Of a stretch of DNA of 64,000 nucleotides, positions 44,016 to 53,014 are shown piece by piece. The translations under genes and the position numbers were made by a program. Origin of the DNA: Nocardioides luteus (GTDB lineage Bacteria; Actinomycetota; Actinomycetes; Propionibacteriales; Nocardioidaceae). Location of the stretch: the NCBI RefSeq assembly GCF_000960475.2, contig NZ_JZDQ02000027.1, positions 1 to 64,000 on the forward strand. The letters run 5' to 3'. A model generated the notes under the pieces. It was not told the DNA's origin and did no database searches. It saw only the letters and a program-made list of their open reading frames with translations. Position 1 is the stretch's first letter. The number at the start of each line of letters is the position of its first letter.

Positions 44016-44849
44016 ATGGCCGCCCAGAGTCCCCCGCGAAGCATCTTCTCCCCGAGGTTGTGGGGTGCACACGCGCTGATGGTCGTCTTCGTGACCGGCG
44101 CGGTGCTGCTCGGGGTGTGGCAGTACCAGTCGAGCCAGCAGGACAAGCAGGACCAGGTCGCCGAGCTGGTGCACGCGAAACCGAAGGCGTTCACCGACCT
44201 GATCGGGCCCAACGACGCCTTCCCGTGGGAGCAGATCGGCCGCCCCGTGACCGTCTCCGGGATCTGGATGCCCGACGAGACGATCTTCATCGACGGGATG
44301 GAGCGCGGCTCCCAGGTGGGCTTCTGGGCCGTCACGCCGGTGCTCGTCGAGGACACGGAGTCGGCCGTCTACGTCGTACGCGGCTGGACGCCGGAGGTCG
44401 GCAGCGCGCCGCCCGCGCCGCGCGGCCACGTCACGATCACCGGCTGGCTGCAGCCCAGCGACTGGACCGACGTCGCCGACGACCGCAAGTCCGACAACGT
44501 CTTCCCGCAGCTCGACATCTCCGACCTGATCTCGCGCACGAGCTACGACCTCTACAGCGCCTACGTGGTGCGTTCGCCGGTCGAGGACAACTGGCCGGCC
44601 AGCTCGATGCCGGTCAACGACGGCTCCACGGACGTCGCCGACGTGCCCGCTCCGCAGCTGCCCGAGCCGGAGGCCACGACCGGGCTGCGCAACCTGCTCT
44701 ACGCGATCGAGTGGTGGCTGTTCGGGATCTTCGGGATCTACGTGTGGTGGCGCTACGTGCGTGACACCCTGCGCCCCCGGCCCGTCGACGAGGACGAAGA
44801 AGACCCTGAGAAAACCGCTCAGGATCTGCGCGTACGCTCAGACGCGTGA
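44016..44849 (+). CDS. SURF1 family protein
   Basis: 277 aa from ATG with GGGAG upstream. Helix 1 at ~15-33 (GAHALMVVFVTGAVLLGVWQY) and helix 2 near 225-245 (YAIEWWLFGIFGIYVWWRY), with a large outer domain carrying PVTVSGIW, VYVVRGW and WLQPSDW. SURF1 helps build cytochrome c oxidase (haem a insertion); that role is from the family. The stop overlaps the DUF3817 gene. Confidence 0.92.
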   Translation: MAAQSPPRSIFSPRLWGAHALMVVFVTGAVLLGVWQYQSSQQDKQDQVAELVHAKPKAFTDLIGPNDAFPWEQIGRPVTVSGIWMPDETIFIDGMERGSQVGFWAVTPVLVEDTESAVYVVRGWTPEVGSAPPAPRGHVTITGWLQPSDWTDVADDRKSDNVFPQLDISDLISRTSYDLYSAYVVRSPVEDNWPASSMPVNDGSTDVADVPAPQLPEPEATTGLRNLLYAIEWWLFGIFGIYVWWRYVRDTLRPRPVDEDEEDPEKTAQDLRVRSDA

Positions 44850-45172
44850 ACAAGCTGTTCGGCACCTACAAGGTGCTCGCGTACGTCGTCGGTGTGCTGC
44901 TGCTCGTGGGCACCATCTGCTCGCTGTTCAAGTATCTCCTCCCCGAGGGCAACGCCCTGCAGTCCTTCGGCGAGACGATGACGCCGCTGTGGGTTGCCCA
45001 CGGCTGGGTCTTCATCATCTACGTGATCGTCGCCTTCCTGCTGACCCAGAAGGCCCGCTGGACGATCCCCGAGTTCCTGCTGATGATGATCGCCGGCCTG
45101 GTCCCCGGGCTGATCTTCTGGGTCGAGCGCCGCGTGGCCGACCGGATCGCTCCCCTGCTCATCGACGCGTAG
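44846..45172 (+). CDS. DUF3817 membrane protein
   Basis: 108 aa, GTG start within the SURF1 stop. Three membrane helices (~9-28, 50-67, 76-95), with FKYLLPEG and VAHGWVFIIYVIVAF typical of DUF3817. Common after SURF1 in actinobacteria; role unknown, perhaps cytochrome-oxidase related. Confidence 0.88.
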   Translation: MNKLFGTYKVLAYVVGVLLLVGTICSLFKYLLPEGNALQSFGETMTPLWVAHGWVFIIYVIVAFLLTQKARWTIPEFLLMMIAGLVPGLIFWVERRVADRIAPLLIDA

Positions 45173-45294
45173 CGGCCGGGGAGCGAAGCGACCGACGGCA
45201 CGGCGCGACCTCCTGACGTCTCGTCCGCGACCGGCGTTGTGGGAGGATCGAGGAGTTACATCCCGTACCAATCCCAATGTCGGAAGGGCAGGTC

Positions 45295-45810
45295 ATGGCT
45301 GACCAGAAGGCCATCCTCCACACCAACCACGGTGACATCACGATCACCTTGTTCCCCAACCACGCTCCCGAGACGGTCGCCAACTTCGTCGGCCTCGCGA
45401 CGGGGACCAAGGAGTACACGGACGACGCCGGCCGCTCCGGTGTCCCCTACTACGACGGTCTCGGCTTCCACCGCGTCATCGACGGGTTCATGATCCAGGG
45501 CGGCTGCCCCCTGGGGACCGGTACGGGTGGCCCGGGCTACACCTTCAAGGACGAGCCGCACCCCGAGCTCACCTTCGACAAGCCCTACCTGCTCGCGATG
45601 GCCAACGCCGGCCCCGGCACCAACGGCTCCCAGTTCTTCATCACCACCGGCCAGGCGCCGTGGCTGAACTTCAAGCACACCATCTTCGGCGAGGTCGCCG
45701 ACGAGGCGTCGAAGAAGGCCGTCGACTCGATCTCCGGCACCAAGACCGGTGCGATGGACCGCCCGGTCGAGCCGGTCGTCATCGAGACGGTCGAGATCGT
45801 CGAGGGCTGA
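45295..45810 (+). CDS. ppiA: Peptidyl-prolyl cis-trans isomerase (cyclophilin)
   Basis: 171 aa from ATG 45295 with AAGGGCAGG upstream (ATG 45277 is in frame). Cytoplasmic, no signal peptide. Cyclophilin core: GFHRVIDGFMIQGGCP with the catalytic Arg, ANAGPGTNGSQFFITT and HTIFGEV. It speeds proline isomerisation in folding. Its location before rhomboid and crgA matches other actinobacteria. Confidence 0.95.
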   Translation: MADQKAILHTNHGDITITLFPNHAPETVANFVGLATGTKEYTDDAGRSGVPYYDGLGFHRVIDGFMIQGGCPLGTGTGGPGYTFKDEPHPELTFDKPYLLAMANAGPGTNGSQFFITTGQAPWLNFKHTIFGEVADEASKKAVDSISGTKTGAMDRPVEPVVIETVEIVEG

Positions 45811-46722
45811 TTGTCCGAGACGACCCCGGTCGGGGTGCCGGTCTGCTACCGACACCCCGGCCGTGAGACTCACATCAGCTGTCAGCGCTGTGGGCGTCCC
45901 ATCTGCCCTGACTGCATGGCCAGCGCCTCGGTCGGCTTCCAGTGCCCCGAGTGCGTGAAGGAAGGCCACAGGTCCGTGCGCCAGCCCAAGCGCTTCACCG
46001 GCGCGCGGATCGGCTTCCGGGCGCTCCCGGTGACCATCTCGCTCATCGGCGTCAACGTCCTGGTGTGGCTGAGCATCATCCTGACCGGCGGCTCCGGCTC
46101 GAGGATCGCCGACTTCTTCGCGATCCGCCTGCAGGGCTACTGCATGACGCCGGACGGCGGCTTCGCGGTGCCACGGAGCGTCTGCCGGGCGAGCGGCTAC
46201 AGCTGGATGCCCGGGGTCGACGACGGCGCGGTCTGGCAGCTGCTGACCTCGACGTTCACCCACGTCTCGATCATCCACCTGGCCGTGAACATGCTGTCCC
46301 TCTACATGCTCGGCTCGTTCCTCGAGCCGATCGTGGGCCGGCTGCGATTCCTGGTCTTCTACCTGATCTCGGGCGTGGCGGGCTCCGTCCTCGTGGTGTG
46401 GGCCGCGACGCCAGCCGGGTCGACCGTGGGCGCCTCCGGCGCGATCTTCGGCCTCCTGGGCGTCCTCGTGGTGCTCTTCGTCAGGGCCGGCCAGTCGCTC
46501 TCACCGCTGCTGCCGATCCTCCTGATCAACGCGGGGATCACCTTCTTCGGGCCCGGGATCTCCTGGCAGGGTCACGTCGGTGGCTTCGTCGGCGGTCTCG
46601 TCGTCGCGGGCATCTTCACCCAGCTCCGAGCCGACCGCAAGGCGCCGTTGCAGTGGGCTGCCCTGGGTGGCTTCACGTTGGTGTTGCTTGCCCTTGTCGG
46701 CGTACGGATGTTGGTGTTCTGA
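45811..46722 (+). CDS. Rhomboid-family intramembrane protease
   Basis: 303 aa from TTG directly after the ppiA stop. An N-terminal B-box-like zinc finger (Cys12, then Cys~24/27, C32xxC35 and a final CPEC) is joined to a rhomboid domain of about seven helices. The nucleophile is in GASGAIFG and the base His in WQGHVGGF; HVSIIHLAVNMLSLY is the family loop. Zinc-finger rhomboids are an actinobacterial subtype. Substrate unknown. Confidence 0.92.
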   Translation: MSETTPVGVPVCYRHPGRETHISCQRCGRPICPDCMASASVGFQCPECVKEGHRSVRQPKRFTGARIGFRALPVTISLIGVNVLVWLSIILTGGSGSRIADFFAIRLQGYCMTPDGGFAVPRSVCRASGYSWMPGVDDGAVWQLLTSTFTHVSIIHLAVNMLSLYMLGSFLEPIVGRLRFLVFYLISGVAGSVLVVWAATPAGSTVGASGAIFGLLGVLVVLFVRAGQSLSPLLPILLINAGITFFGPGISWQGHVGGFVGGLVVAGIFTQLRADRKAPLQWAALGGFTLVLLALVGVRMLVF

Positions 46723-46759
46723 CGCCGTCGGAACAGGTGTTTTCGGGGCGTTTTCCCGG

Positions 46760-46798
46760 CGTGGACAAATCCACAGGTGTGGGAAACCCTGTGGAGAA
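46760..46798. other. Second DnaA-box-like cluster
   Basis: Four box-like words in 39 bases: TTGTCCACG (reverse, 46760-46768, 8/9), AAATCCACA (46767-46775, 7/9 to TTATCCACA), TTTCCCACA (reverse, 46778-46786) and TTCTCCACA (reverse, 46790-46798, 8/9). It lies between rhomboid and its terminator, ~40 kb from oriC. Confidence 0.4.
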
Positions 46799-46815
46799 CT
46801 ACACCCGTGTAACGC

Positions 46816-46848
46816 AAAGAGGCGCAACCGCAAGGGTTGCGCCTCTTT
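46816..46848. terminator. Bidirectional terminator, rhomboid/crgA
   Basis: AAAGAGGCGCAACC (46816-46829) pairs perfectly with GGTTGCGCCTCTTT (46835-46848) over a 5-base loop; A and T runs on both sides serve the convergent genes. Confidence 0.9.
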
Positions 46849-46866
46849 CGGGGTCTAACGAAGGGG

Positions 46867-47328
46867 TCACTCCCACTTCGTGGCGAAGGTGAAGCCCACC
46901 GCCATGAAGCCGATGCCGACCAGCAGGTTCTTCTGACCCAGGTCGTTGAAGACCCAGATCTTGTCCAGGTGGTCGTTGGCGAAGATGTAGAAGACGCAGA
47001 TCCAGATCAGGCCGATCACGAAGCAGCCGAGCATGCCGACCACGACGCCGCGGCCGCGGCCCAGCGGGGTCTTCGGGTGGGCGGAGACGGCCAGGCCCAG
47101 GAAGAGCAGGACGAAGCCGATCAGATAGTTCCAGCCCTCGAGCTTCTGCACCGGCTTCGGCCCGGTGAAGTCGCCACCGATCTCGTTGGGGCGCACCCCG
47201 GTGTAGTAGTAGGCGATCCAGCCGATGCCGAGAGCGATCAGCAACAGGGCGATCCCGAAGCGGGGAGTGAAGATCGGGTCCTTCGGCAGGTCGAGATCAC
47301 TCTTCTTCGAGAGCTTGAGCTTGGCCAC
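46867..47328 (-). CDS. crgA: CrgA-type division protein, internally duplicated
   Basis: 153 aa, nearly twice the usual 85-95. The ends match CrgA: MAKLKLSKKSDLDLPKDP at the start and NLLVGIGFMAVGFTFATKWE at the end. There are four membrane helices (about 24-41, 67-84, 93-114, 128-148), and the two halves align: FGIALLLIALGIGWIAYYY with VVVGMLGCFVIGLIWICVFY, and LEGWNYLIGFVLLFLGLA with LGQKNLLVGIGFMAVGFT. CrgA ties FtsZ-ring and septal wall synthesis together. It faces rhomboid and is divergent from DUF881. Confidence 0.88.
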   Translation of the reverse strand: MAKLKLSKKSDLDLPKDPIFTPRFGIALLLIALGIGWIAYYYTGVRPNEIGGDFTGPKPVQKLEGWNYLIGFVLLFLGLAVSAHPKTPLGRGRGVVVGMLGCFVIGLIWICVFYIFANDHLDKIWVFNDLGQKNLLVGIGFMAVGFTFATKWE

Positions 47329-47371
47329 GGGTGATGCTCCTCAGACAAATGTGATTGCTGCGCATACCCTA

Positions 47372-48160
47372 ATGGTCGTGAGCTCCGGAACCCAGGCTAA
47401 CCCCACCTCTAAACCAAAGCGCTGGTCCCGCGTGACCTCCTGGAGGCTCGGTACGCCCGTCGTGGTGCTGCTCTGTGGCGGTCTGCTGGCGGTGAGTTTC
47501 GTGAACGCGGACGGCACCGACCTGCGTCCGGGCCGCTACGAGGACCTGGCGACGCTCGTCGACGGCGAGCGGGCCCGCTACAACCGCCTCGAGGCCCAGC
47601 TCGCCGACCTGCAGAGCCAGGTGGACCAGCTGACCAGTGGAGTCACCGACAAGGACGTCAAGAAGCTCCGGCACCAGTCCGCGAGGCTCGCCGACCCGGC
47701 GGGCACCTCCGACCGCAGCGGCGCCGGCATGCAGATCGTGCTGGGTGACGCGCCCTCGGAGGTCCAGCAGAGCTACACGGGCGACGACCCCAACTCTCTC
47801 GTCGTGCACCAGCAGGACATCCAAGCCGTCGTCAACGCGCTGTGGGCCGGTGGCGCCGAGGCGATCACCATCGCCGGCAAGCGGATCATCACCACCACCG
47901 GCATCAAGTGCTCCGGCAGCACGGTGCAGCTCGACGGCGTCCCCTACCCCCAGCCGTACGTCATCGAGGCGGTCGGCGATCCCGACCGTCTGCAGGCTGC
48001 GATCGACCGCGACGAGCACGTCCAGAACTACCGCGCCGACGCCCGCGACCCGAGCGTCCAGATCGGCTGGTTCCTCAAGCCGCTGACCTACCTCACCGCG
48101 CCGGCCTACGACGGCCTGCTCGACGTGAAATACGCGAAGCCCCTGCCTCAGGACAAGTGA
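47372..48160 (+). CDS. DUF881 (YlxW-like) membrane-anchored protein
   Basis: 262 aa. A single N-terminal helix (~27-46, VVVLLCGGLLAVSFV) and a coiled coil (~62-95, YNRLEAQLADLQSQVDQL) precede the DUF881 domain (GAGMQIVLGDAP, VNALWAGGAEAITIAGKRI, PYVIEAVGD). TACCCT just upstream of the ATG suggests a near-leaderless promoter. The place between crgA and pknB is conserved in mycobacteria, where trpG follows; here trpG is absent. Confidence 0.9.
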   Translation: MVVSSGTQANPTSKPKRWSRVTSWRLGTPVVVLLCGGLLAVSFVNADGTDLRPGRYEDLATLVDGERARYNRLEAQLADLQSQVDQLTSGVTDKDVKKLRHQSARLADPAGTSDRSGAGMQIVLGDAPSEVQQSYTGDDPNSLVVHQQDIQAVVNALWAGGAEAITIAGKRIITTTGIKCSGSTVQLDGVPYPQPYVIEAVGDPDRLQAAIDRDEHVQNYRADARDPSVQIGWFLKPLTYLTAPAYDGLLDVKYAKPLPQDK

Positions 48161-48170
48161 GACAGGGGCT
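48138..48170. terminator. Hairpin at the DUF881/pknB junction
   Basis: AGCCCCTG (48138-48145) pairs with CAGGGGCT (48163-48170), with CTC/GAG extending the stem inside. It overlaps the DUF881 stop and lies between convergent genes; no T run. Confidence 0.5.
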
Positions 48171-48187
48171 ACGGCGAGGTCCGGGCG

Positions 48188-50002
48188 CTACGGCGACGCC
48201 GGGGTGCTCGGCGGCAGCGCCGGGTCACACGTGGGCGGGTCGCCCGGATCGGCGGTCTGGGTGGCCGACGCCGACGGGTTGGCCGGGTCCGTGCCGGGCA
48301 CGAGCGTCTGACAGCTCGGCAGGGCGTCCTCCTTCGTCGAGACGAAGATGATCACCTCGCCGTCCTGGGCGAGCGGGGTGCCCTTGGCCGGCGTCTGCTC
48401 GACGACGGTGCCCTTGGGCTTGTCGGTGTTCGGCTCGTCCTTGCGTACGGGCTTGAAGCCGGCATTACGGAGGATCTCCTCGGCCTGCTCCGCTGTCTTC
48501 CCGACCACGTTCGGGACCTTCTTCGGGCCCTTGGAGACGGTGAGGAGGACCTCGGTGCTGTTGCCGGTGGTGACACTCTGTCCGTCGACCGGGTCGGACT
48601 TGATGACGGTGCCCTTGTCCTCGTCGGACTCCTCCGTCTCGATCTTCACCGTGAAGTTGTAGGGATCGCTCTCGAGCAGCTCCTTGGCCGTCTTCTGCGG
48701 CATCCCGATCACGTTGGGCATCTCCCGGTTGGGTGGCCCGGTGGAGACGGTCAGCGTGACGGTGCTGCCCTCCTCGACGTCCTCGCCGGCGGGCGGGTCC
48801 TGGGAGATCACCACGCCGACGGCGACGGTGTCGCTCGGCTCCTGCTTGACGTCGCCCTTCAGCTTGGCCGTGCTCAGCTCGGCCATCGCCTTCTCCTGGG
48901 TGAGGCCGGTGACGTCGGGTGCCGGCGTGGTCTGCGGACCGAGCGCCGTCGGCAGGAAGTAGGCGCCCACCGCGATCAGGCCGATGATGACGAGTCCGAG
49001 GAGGACGAGCACCCACGGCCGCGGGCCCTCGGCCCGGTCGTCCTGGGGCGGGTAGTAGCCACCGTTGGTGGGGTCGCCGCCGTAGGGGGCGCCCGCCACC
49101 GCGCGGTTCTGGGCGACCTGGGTCTGGTCGAAGCTCGGTGGCACGGTCGCCTGGACCGGACGTCCGGCGAGGTAGCGCTCGATGTCGGTGCGCATCGCCT
49201 GCGCCGACTGGTAGCGATCCTCGACCCGCTTGGCCAGCGACTTCATCACGATGGCGTCGAGCTCACGGGGCAGCGACGGGTCGTGGGCCGAGGGAGGCTG
49301 AGCCTGCTCGCGTACGTGCTGATAGGCCACCGAGACCGGCGAGTCACCGACGAACGGCGGACGGCCGGTGAGCAGCTCGTAGAGGAGGCAGCCGGCCGAG
49401 TAGACGTCGGAGCGGGCGTCGACCTGCTCACCGCGGGCCTGCTCCGGGCTCAGGTACTGCGCGGTGCCGACGACGGCCGCGGTCTGCGTCATCGTGGACT
49501 GGACGTCGTTGAGCGCCCGGGCGATGCCGAAGTCCATCACCTTCACGTCACCGGCCGGCGTCAGCATGACGTTGCCCGGCTTGATGTCGCGGTGGATGAT
49601 CCCGTTGCGGTGGCTGTAGTCGAGCGCGTTGAGTACGTCGGAGCTGATCTCCAGCGCTCGCTCGGGCAGGATCTTGCGACCCTCACGGAGCACGTCGCGC
49701 AGCGTGCGGCCGGCGACGTACTCCATCACGATGTAGGGCTGGGCGACGCCGTCGTCGGACTTCTCCTCGCCGGTGTCGTAGACCGACACGATCGAGGGAT
49801 GGTTGAGCTTGGCCGAGGACTGCGCCTCACGCCGGAACCGGGCCTGGAAGGTCGCGTCGCTGGCGAGGTCCATCCGCAGGCGCTTGATCGCGACCACGCG
49901 GCCGAGCCGGTGGTCGGTGCCCTTGCGGACCTCCGCCATCCCGCCGCGGCCGAGGAGCTCGCCGACCTCGTAGCGACCGGCGAGGAGTGCTCCCTCAGCC
50001 AT
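48188..50002 (-). CDS. pknB: Ser/Thr protein kinase PknB with PASTA domains
   Basis: 604 aa. Kinase domain (11-275): GRGGMAEV loop, Lys40, catalytic HRD 137-139 and DFG. A linker leads to one membrane helix (~336-358), then three PASTA domains (~365-432, 433-500, 501-562) that sense muropeptides or lipid II outside, and a Ser/Pro/Thr tail. It controls growth and division in concert with PstP. The start overlaps pknA's end by eight bases. Confidence 0.96.
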   Translation of the reverse strand: MAEGALLAGRYEVGELLGRGGMAEVRKGTDHRLGRVVAIKRLRMDLASDATFQARFRREAQSSAKLNHPSIVSVYDTGEEKSDDGVAQPYIVMEYVAGRTLRDVLREGRKILPERALEISSDVLNALDYSHRNGIIHRDIKPGNVMLTPAGDVKVMDFGIARALNDVQSTMTQTAAVVGTAQYLSPEQARGEQVDARSDVYSAGCLLYELLTGRPPFVGDSPVSVAYQHVREQAQPPSAHDPSLPRELDAIVMKSLAKRVEDRYQSAQAMRTDIERYLAGRPVQATVPPSFDQTQVAQNRAVAGAPYGGDPTNGGYYPPQDDRAEGPRPWVLVLLGLVIIGLIAVGAYFLPTALGPQTTPAPDVTGLTQEKAMAELSTAKLKGDVKQEPSDTVAVGVVISQDPPAGEDVEEGSTVTLTVSTGPPNREMPNVIGMPQKTAKELLESDPYNFTVKIETEESDEDKGTVIKSDPVDGQSVTTGNSTEVLLTVSKGPKKVPNVVGKTAEQAEEILRNAGFKPVRKDEPNTDKPKGTVVEQTPAKGTPLAQDGEVIIFVSTKEDALPSCQTLVPGTDPANPSASATQTADPGDPPTCDPALPPSTPASP

Positions 50003-51539
50003 TGCCGCCGCCTCCGTTGCCGTTGCCGTTGCCGTCGGTGGGGATGTCGGACGGGAACACCCAGCCGTCGGAGGACTCGCCGTCGGTCGGGTCCTCGGTC
50101 TCCTCCGGGTCCTCGGTCTCCTCGGTGGGAGTGGGCTCGACCACCGGCCGCTCGCCGTAGTAGCGGATGGTGATCGTGTCGCCCTCGTAGAGGTTGCGGG
50201 TCGGGTCGAGGCCGGAGACGGTGTCGGGCTCGTTGCTGCCGTCGTTGTCCTGGACGGCCACCTTCACGGTCAGGCCGAGGTCGCTGAGCTCGGAGCGCAC
50301 CTCGTCGACGTTGCGGCCGATGTAGTCGTCCTCGTCGATCTCGACGGGCTTCGGCTCGTCCTCGGGCTTCTTCGACGGGGTGGGAGTCGAGGAGACCGAC
50401 GGCGTGGTGGACGCATCGCTCGCCGGAGGCGTCTCCGGATCGGCGGCGAGGGTGGAGATGATCCAGATGATCGCGATGATCACGGCCACGAGCATCACGA
50501 GCACGACGATGTTGAACGGCTTCTTGTACCAGGGCCGCTGGTCCTCGTCCTCGTCGTAACGGTCGTAGGGGTCCTGGTAGCGAGGCGGCAGCGGACCCTC
50601 GGGGCCACCAGGACCACCCTGCATGCCGACGAAGTTCTGGGTGGAACCGGGCGAGGGCACCGGGTCCATGACCGACGTCGCGGTCGCGTCACCCGGCGCG
50701 GCGGCGACGACGGTGGTGGCATCGGCGTCCGCGTCGGCCGCGCCGTGCCCGATCATCGCGGCGGTGAACGCGGCCGCGTCGGCGTAGCGGAGGGTCGGGT
50801 CCTTCTGCAGGCTCCGCATCACGACCGCGGCCAGATCGGCGGGGACGTGGTCGGGCAGCGGCGGCACCGGGTCGTGCAGGTGAGCGATCGCGGTCGCGAC
50901 CGGGGTCTCCTTCTGGAACGGCCGGTAGCCGGCCAGACACTCGAAGGCGACCACGCCGAGGGAGTAGACGTCGGAGGCCGGGGTGGCCTTCTCGCCACGG
51001 GCCTGCTCGGGGCTCAGGTACTGCGGGGTGCCCATGACCTGGCCGGTGCCGGTGATGCCGGTCGACGCCTGCGCTCGGGCGATGCCGAAGTCGGTCACCT
51101 TCACCTTGCGCTGCGGGGTGACCAGGAGGTTGGCAGGCTTCACGTCGCGGTGGACGATGCCGGCGCGGTGTGCGGCGGCCAGGGCGTCGCCGGCCTGACC
51201 GAGCAGGTCGCGGACGACCTCGGGATCCAGGGGACGGCCGTCCCGGAGCAGCTCGGAGAGCGGCTTGTGGTCGACCAGCTCCATCACCAGGAACGGTCGC
51301 ATCAGGCCGGAGGCGGTCGGCATCTCGCCGACGTCGTAGACGGCCACCACGTTGGGGTGGTGGAGCGCCGCGGCGTGCTTCGCCTCGGACTCGAACCGGG
51401 AGCGCCCGATCGGGTCCTCGGCGTGCTCGGGCTTGAGGAGCTTGATCGCGACCTCGCGGTTGAGGGTCGTGTCGGTCGCCCGCCACACCTCGCCCATCCC
51501 GCCGGTGCCGATGAGCTCGTGGAATACGTAACGACTCAT
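49995..51539 (-). CDS. pknA: Ser/Thr protein kinase (PknA-like) with one PASTA domain
   Basis: 514 aa. Kinase domain (4-262) with GTGGMGEV, Lys33 and HRD 130-132, then a Gly/Pro-rich linker, one membrane helix (~370-392, FNIVVLVMLVAVIIAIIWII) and a single PASTA-like domain (~425-490, IGRNVDEVRSELSDLGL). Mycobacterial PknA lacks PASTA, so this is a variant. It overlaps pbpA (ATGA) and pknB. Confidence 0.94.
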   Translation of the reverse strand: MSRYVFHELIGTGGMGEVWRATDTTLNREVAIKLLKPEHAEDPIGRSRFESEAKHAAALHHPNVVAVYDVGEMPTASGLMRPFLVMELVDHKPLSELLRDGRPLDPEVVRDLLGQAGDALAAAHRAGIVHRDVKPANLLVTPQRKVKVTDFGIARAQASTGITGTGQVMGTPQYLSPEQARGEKATPASDVYSLGVVAFECLAGYRPFQKETPVATAIAHLHDPVPPLPDHVPADLAAVVMRSLQKDPTLRYADAAAFTAAMIGHGAADADADATTVVAAAPGDATATSVMDPVPSPGSTQNFVGMQGGPGGPEGPLPPRYQDPYDRYDEDEDQRPWYKKPFNIVVLVMLVAVIIAIIWIISTLAADPETPPASDASTTPSVSSTPTPSKKPEDEPKPVEIDEDDYIGRNVDEVRSELSDLGLTVKVAVQDNDGSNEPDTVSGLDPTRNLYEGDTITIRYYGERPVVEPTPTEETEDPEETEDPTDGESSDGWVFPSDIPTDGNGNGNGGGGNG

Positions 51540-53014
51540 GAGATCGCTGCCTCCATCATGGCCTTCGCGATTGGGCCGCCCAGCCGTCCGCCGGCGATTT
51601 CGCTGCGTTCGGTGCCGCTCTTCTGGACCATCACGGCAACCGCGATCTTCGGGTTCTCCGCCGGGGCGAAGGAGGTGAACCACGCGTACGGCGCACGTTC
51701 CTTGGAGCTCTGCGCGGTGCCGGTCTTGCCGGCGACGGTGACGCCCGGGATCGCGGCCGGGGCAGCGGTGCCGTTCTCGACGGTGCTGACCATCATCTCG
51801 GTCAGACCCTCTGCGGTCTCGCTCGACACCGCAGGCTGGTCGTCGATCTTGGTGGGGTTGCCCTGGTCGATGACGTCGAGCGAGGACGACGTCACCCGGT
51901 CGACGATGTAGGGCTTCATCACGGTCCCGCCGTTGGCGATGCCGGCCGAGACCATCGCCATCTGCAGCGGGGTCGCCTTGACGTTGTACTGCCCGATCGC
52001 GCTGTAGGCGCGGAAGGGCGGGCTGTCGAGCTTGTCGAGATCGTCGGTGAAGGTGCTCGTGGCCTGGTTCGGCAGGTCGGTCAGATACTTCTGGCCGAAG
52101 CCGAACTTCCGCGCCTGCTCGTCCTGCTGCTCCTTGGTCAGGTCGATGCCGAGCTGGCCGAAGGCCGTGTTGCACGAGACCTCGAGCGCGCGGGTGAGCG
52201 TGATCTGGTCGCCGCCGCAGGAGCCGCCGCTCTCGTTGGGAAGGTCCTTGTCGCTCTGCGGCAGGTCCAGGAGCGCGCCACCGTAGACCTTGCTGTCGGG
52301 GTTCTTGCCGAGGTTCTCCATCGCGGCGGCGGCGGTGACCAGCTTGAAGGTCGAGCCCGGCGGCAGCGCGGTCTGGATGGAGCGGTTGAGCAGCGGCTCG
52401 TCGTCGTCCTTCGAGAGCTGGTCGTAGGACTTCCTCGCGGCGCCGAAGTCGTGGGTCGCCAGCCGGTCCGGGTTGTAGGTCGGGGTCGAGGCCATCGCCA
52501 GGATCCGGCCGGTGCTCGGCTCGATCGCCACCGCGGCCGCCTGGACGTCGTCACCGAGCGCGGTCAGGCCCTCGTACGCAGCGTCCTGGACCTTCGAGTC
52601 GATGGTGAGCTCGACGTTGCCGCCGGCCGGCTCGGAGTTGGTCACGAGGTCGACGAGGCGGTTGGTGAAGAGCTTGTTGTCCTTCCCGGACAGCACGGAG
52701 TTCTGGGACCGCTCGACCCCGGACTGGCCGTAGGAATAGGACATGAACCCGGTGATCGGGGCGTACTTCTTGCCGCCGGGGTAGGTGCGCTGCCACTCGT
52801 ACTTGTCGTCGCTCGGCTTGCTGGTGGCGATCGCCTTCTTGCCGACCAGGATGTCGCCGCGCTGTTGCGAGTAGGCGTCCTCGGTGACCCGGCGGTTGTC
52901 GGCGCGGCTGTTGTACCAGCTCGCCTTGAAGAACTGGACGTACGTCAGGTTCAGCATCAGCGCCACGAACAGGATCAGGCAGCCGACGCTGAGCGTGCGG
53001 ATGGGGCGGTTCAC
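51536..53014 (-). CDS. pbpA: Penicillin-binding protein PbpA (transpeptidase)
   Basis: 492 aa. N-terminal anchor helix (7-26), dimerisation domain, then the transpeptidase: STFK (Ser221-Lys224), SCN near 280 and KTGTAQS near 430. It makes D,D-cross-links with the adjacent SEDS protein; partner relation is inferred from the operon. ATG overlaps the ftsW/rodA stop. Confidence 0.95.
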   Translation of the reverse strand: MNRPIRTLSVGCLILFVALMLNLTYVQFFKASWYNSRADNRRVTEDAYSQQRGDILVGKKAIATSKPSDDKYEWQRTYPGGKKYAPITGFMSYSYGQSGVERSQNSVLSGKDNKLFTNRLVDLVTNSEPAGGNVELTIDSKVQDAAYEGLTALGDDVQAAAVAIEPSTGRILAMASTPTYNPDRLATHDFGAARKSYDQLSKDDDEPLLNRSIQTALPPGSTFKLVTAAAAMENLGKNPDSKVYGGALLDLPQSDKDLPNESGGSCGGDQITLTRALEVSCNTAFGQLGIDLTKEQQDEQARKFGFGQKYLTDLPNQATSTFTDDLDKLDSPPFRAYSAIGQYNVKATPLQMAMVSAGIANGGTVMKPYIVDRVTSSSLDVIDQGNPTKIDDQPAVSSETAEGLTEMMVSTVENGTAAPAAIPGVTVAGKTGTAQSSKERAPYAWFTSFAPAENPKIAVAVMVQKSGTERSEIAGGRLGGPIAKAMMEAAIS

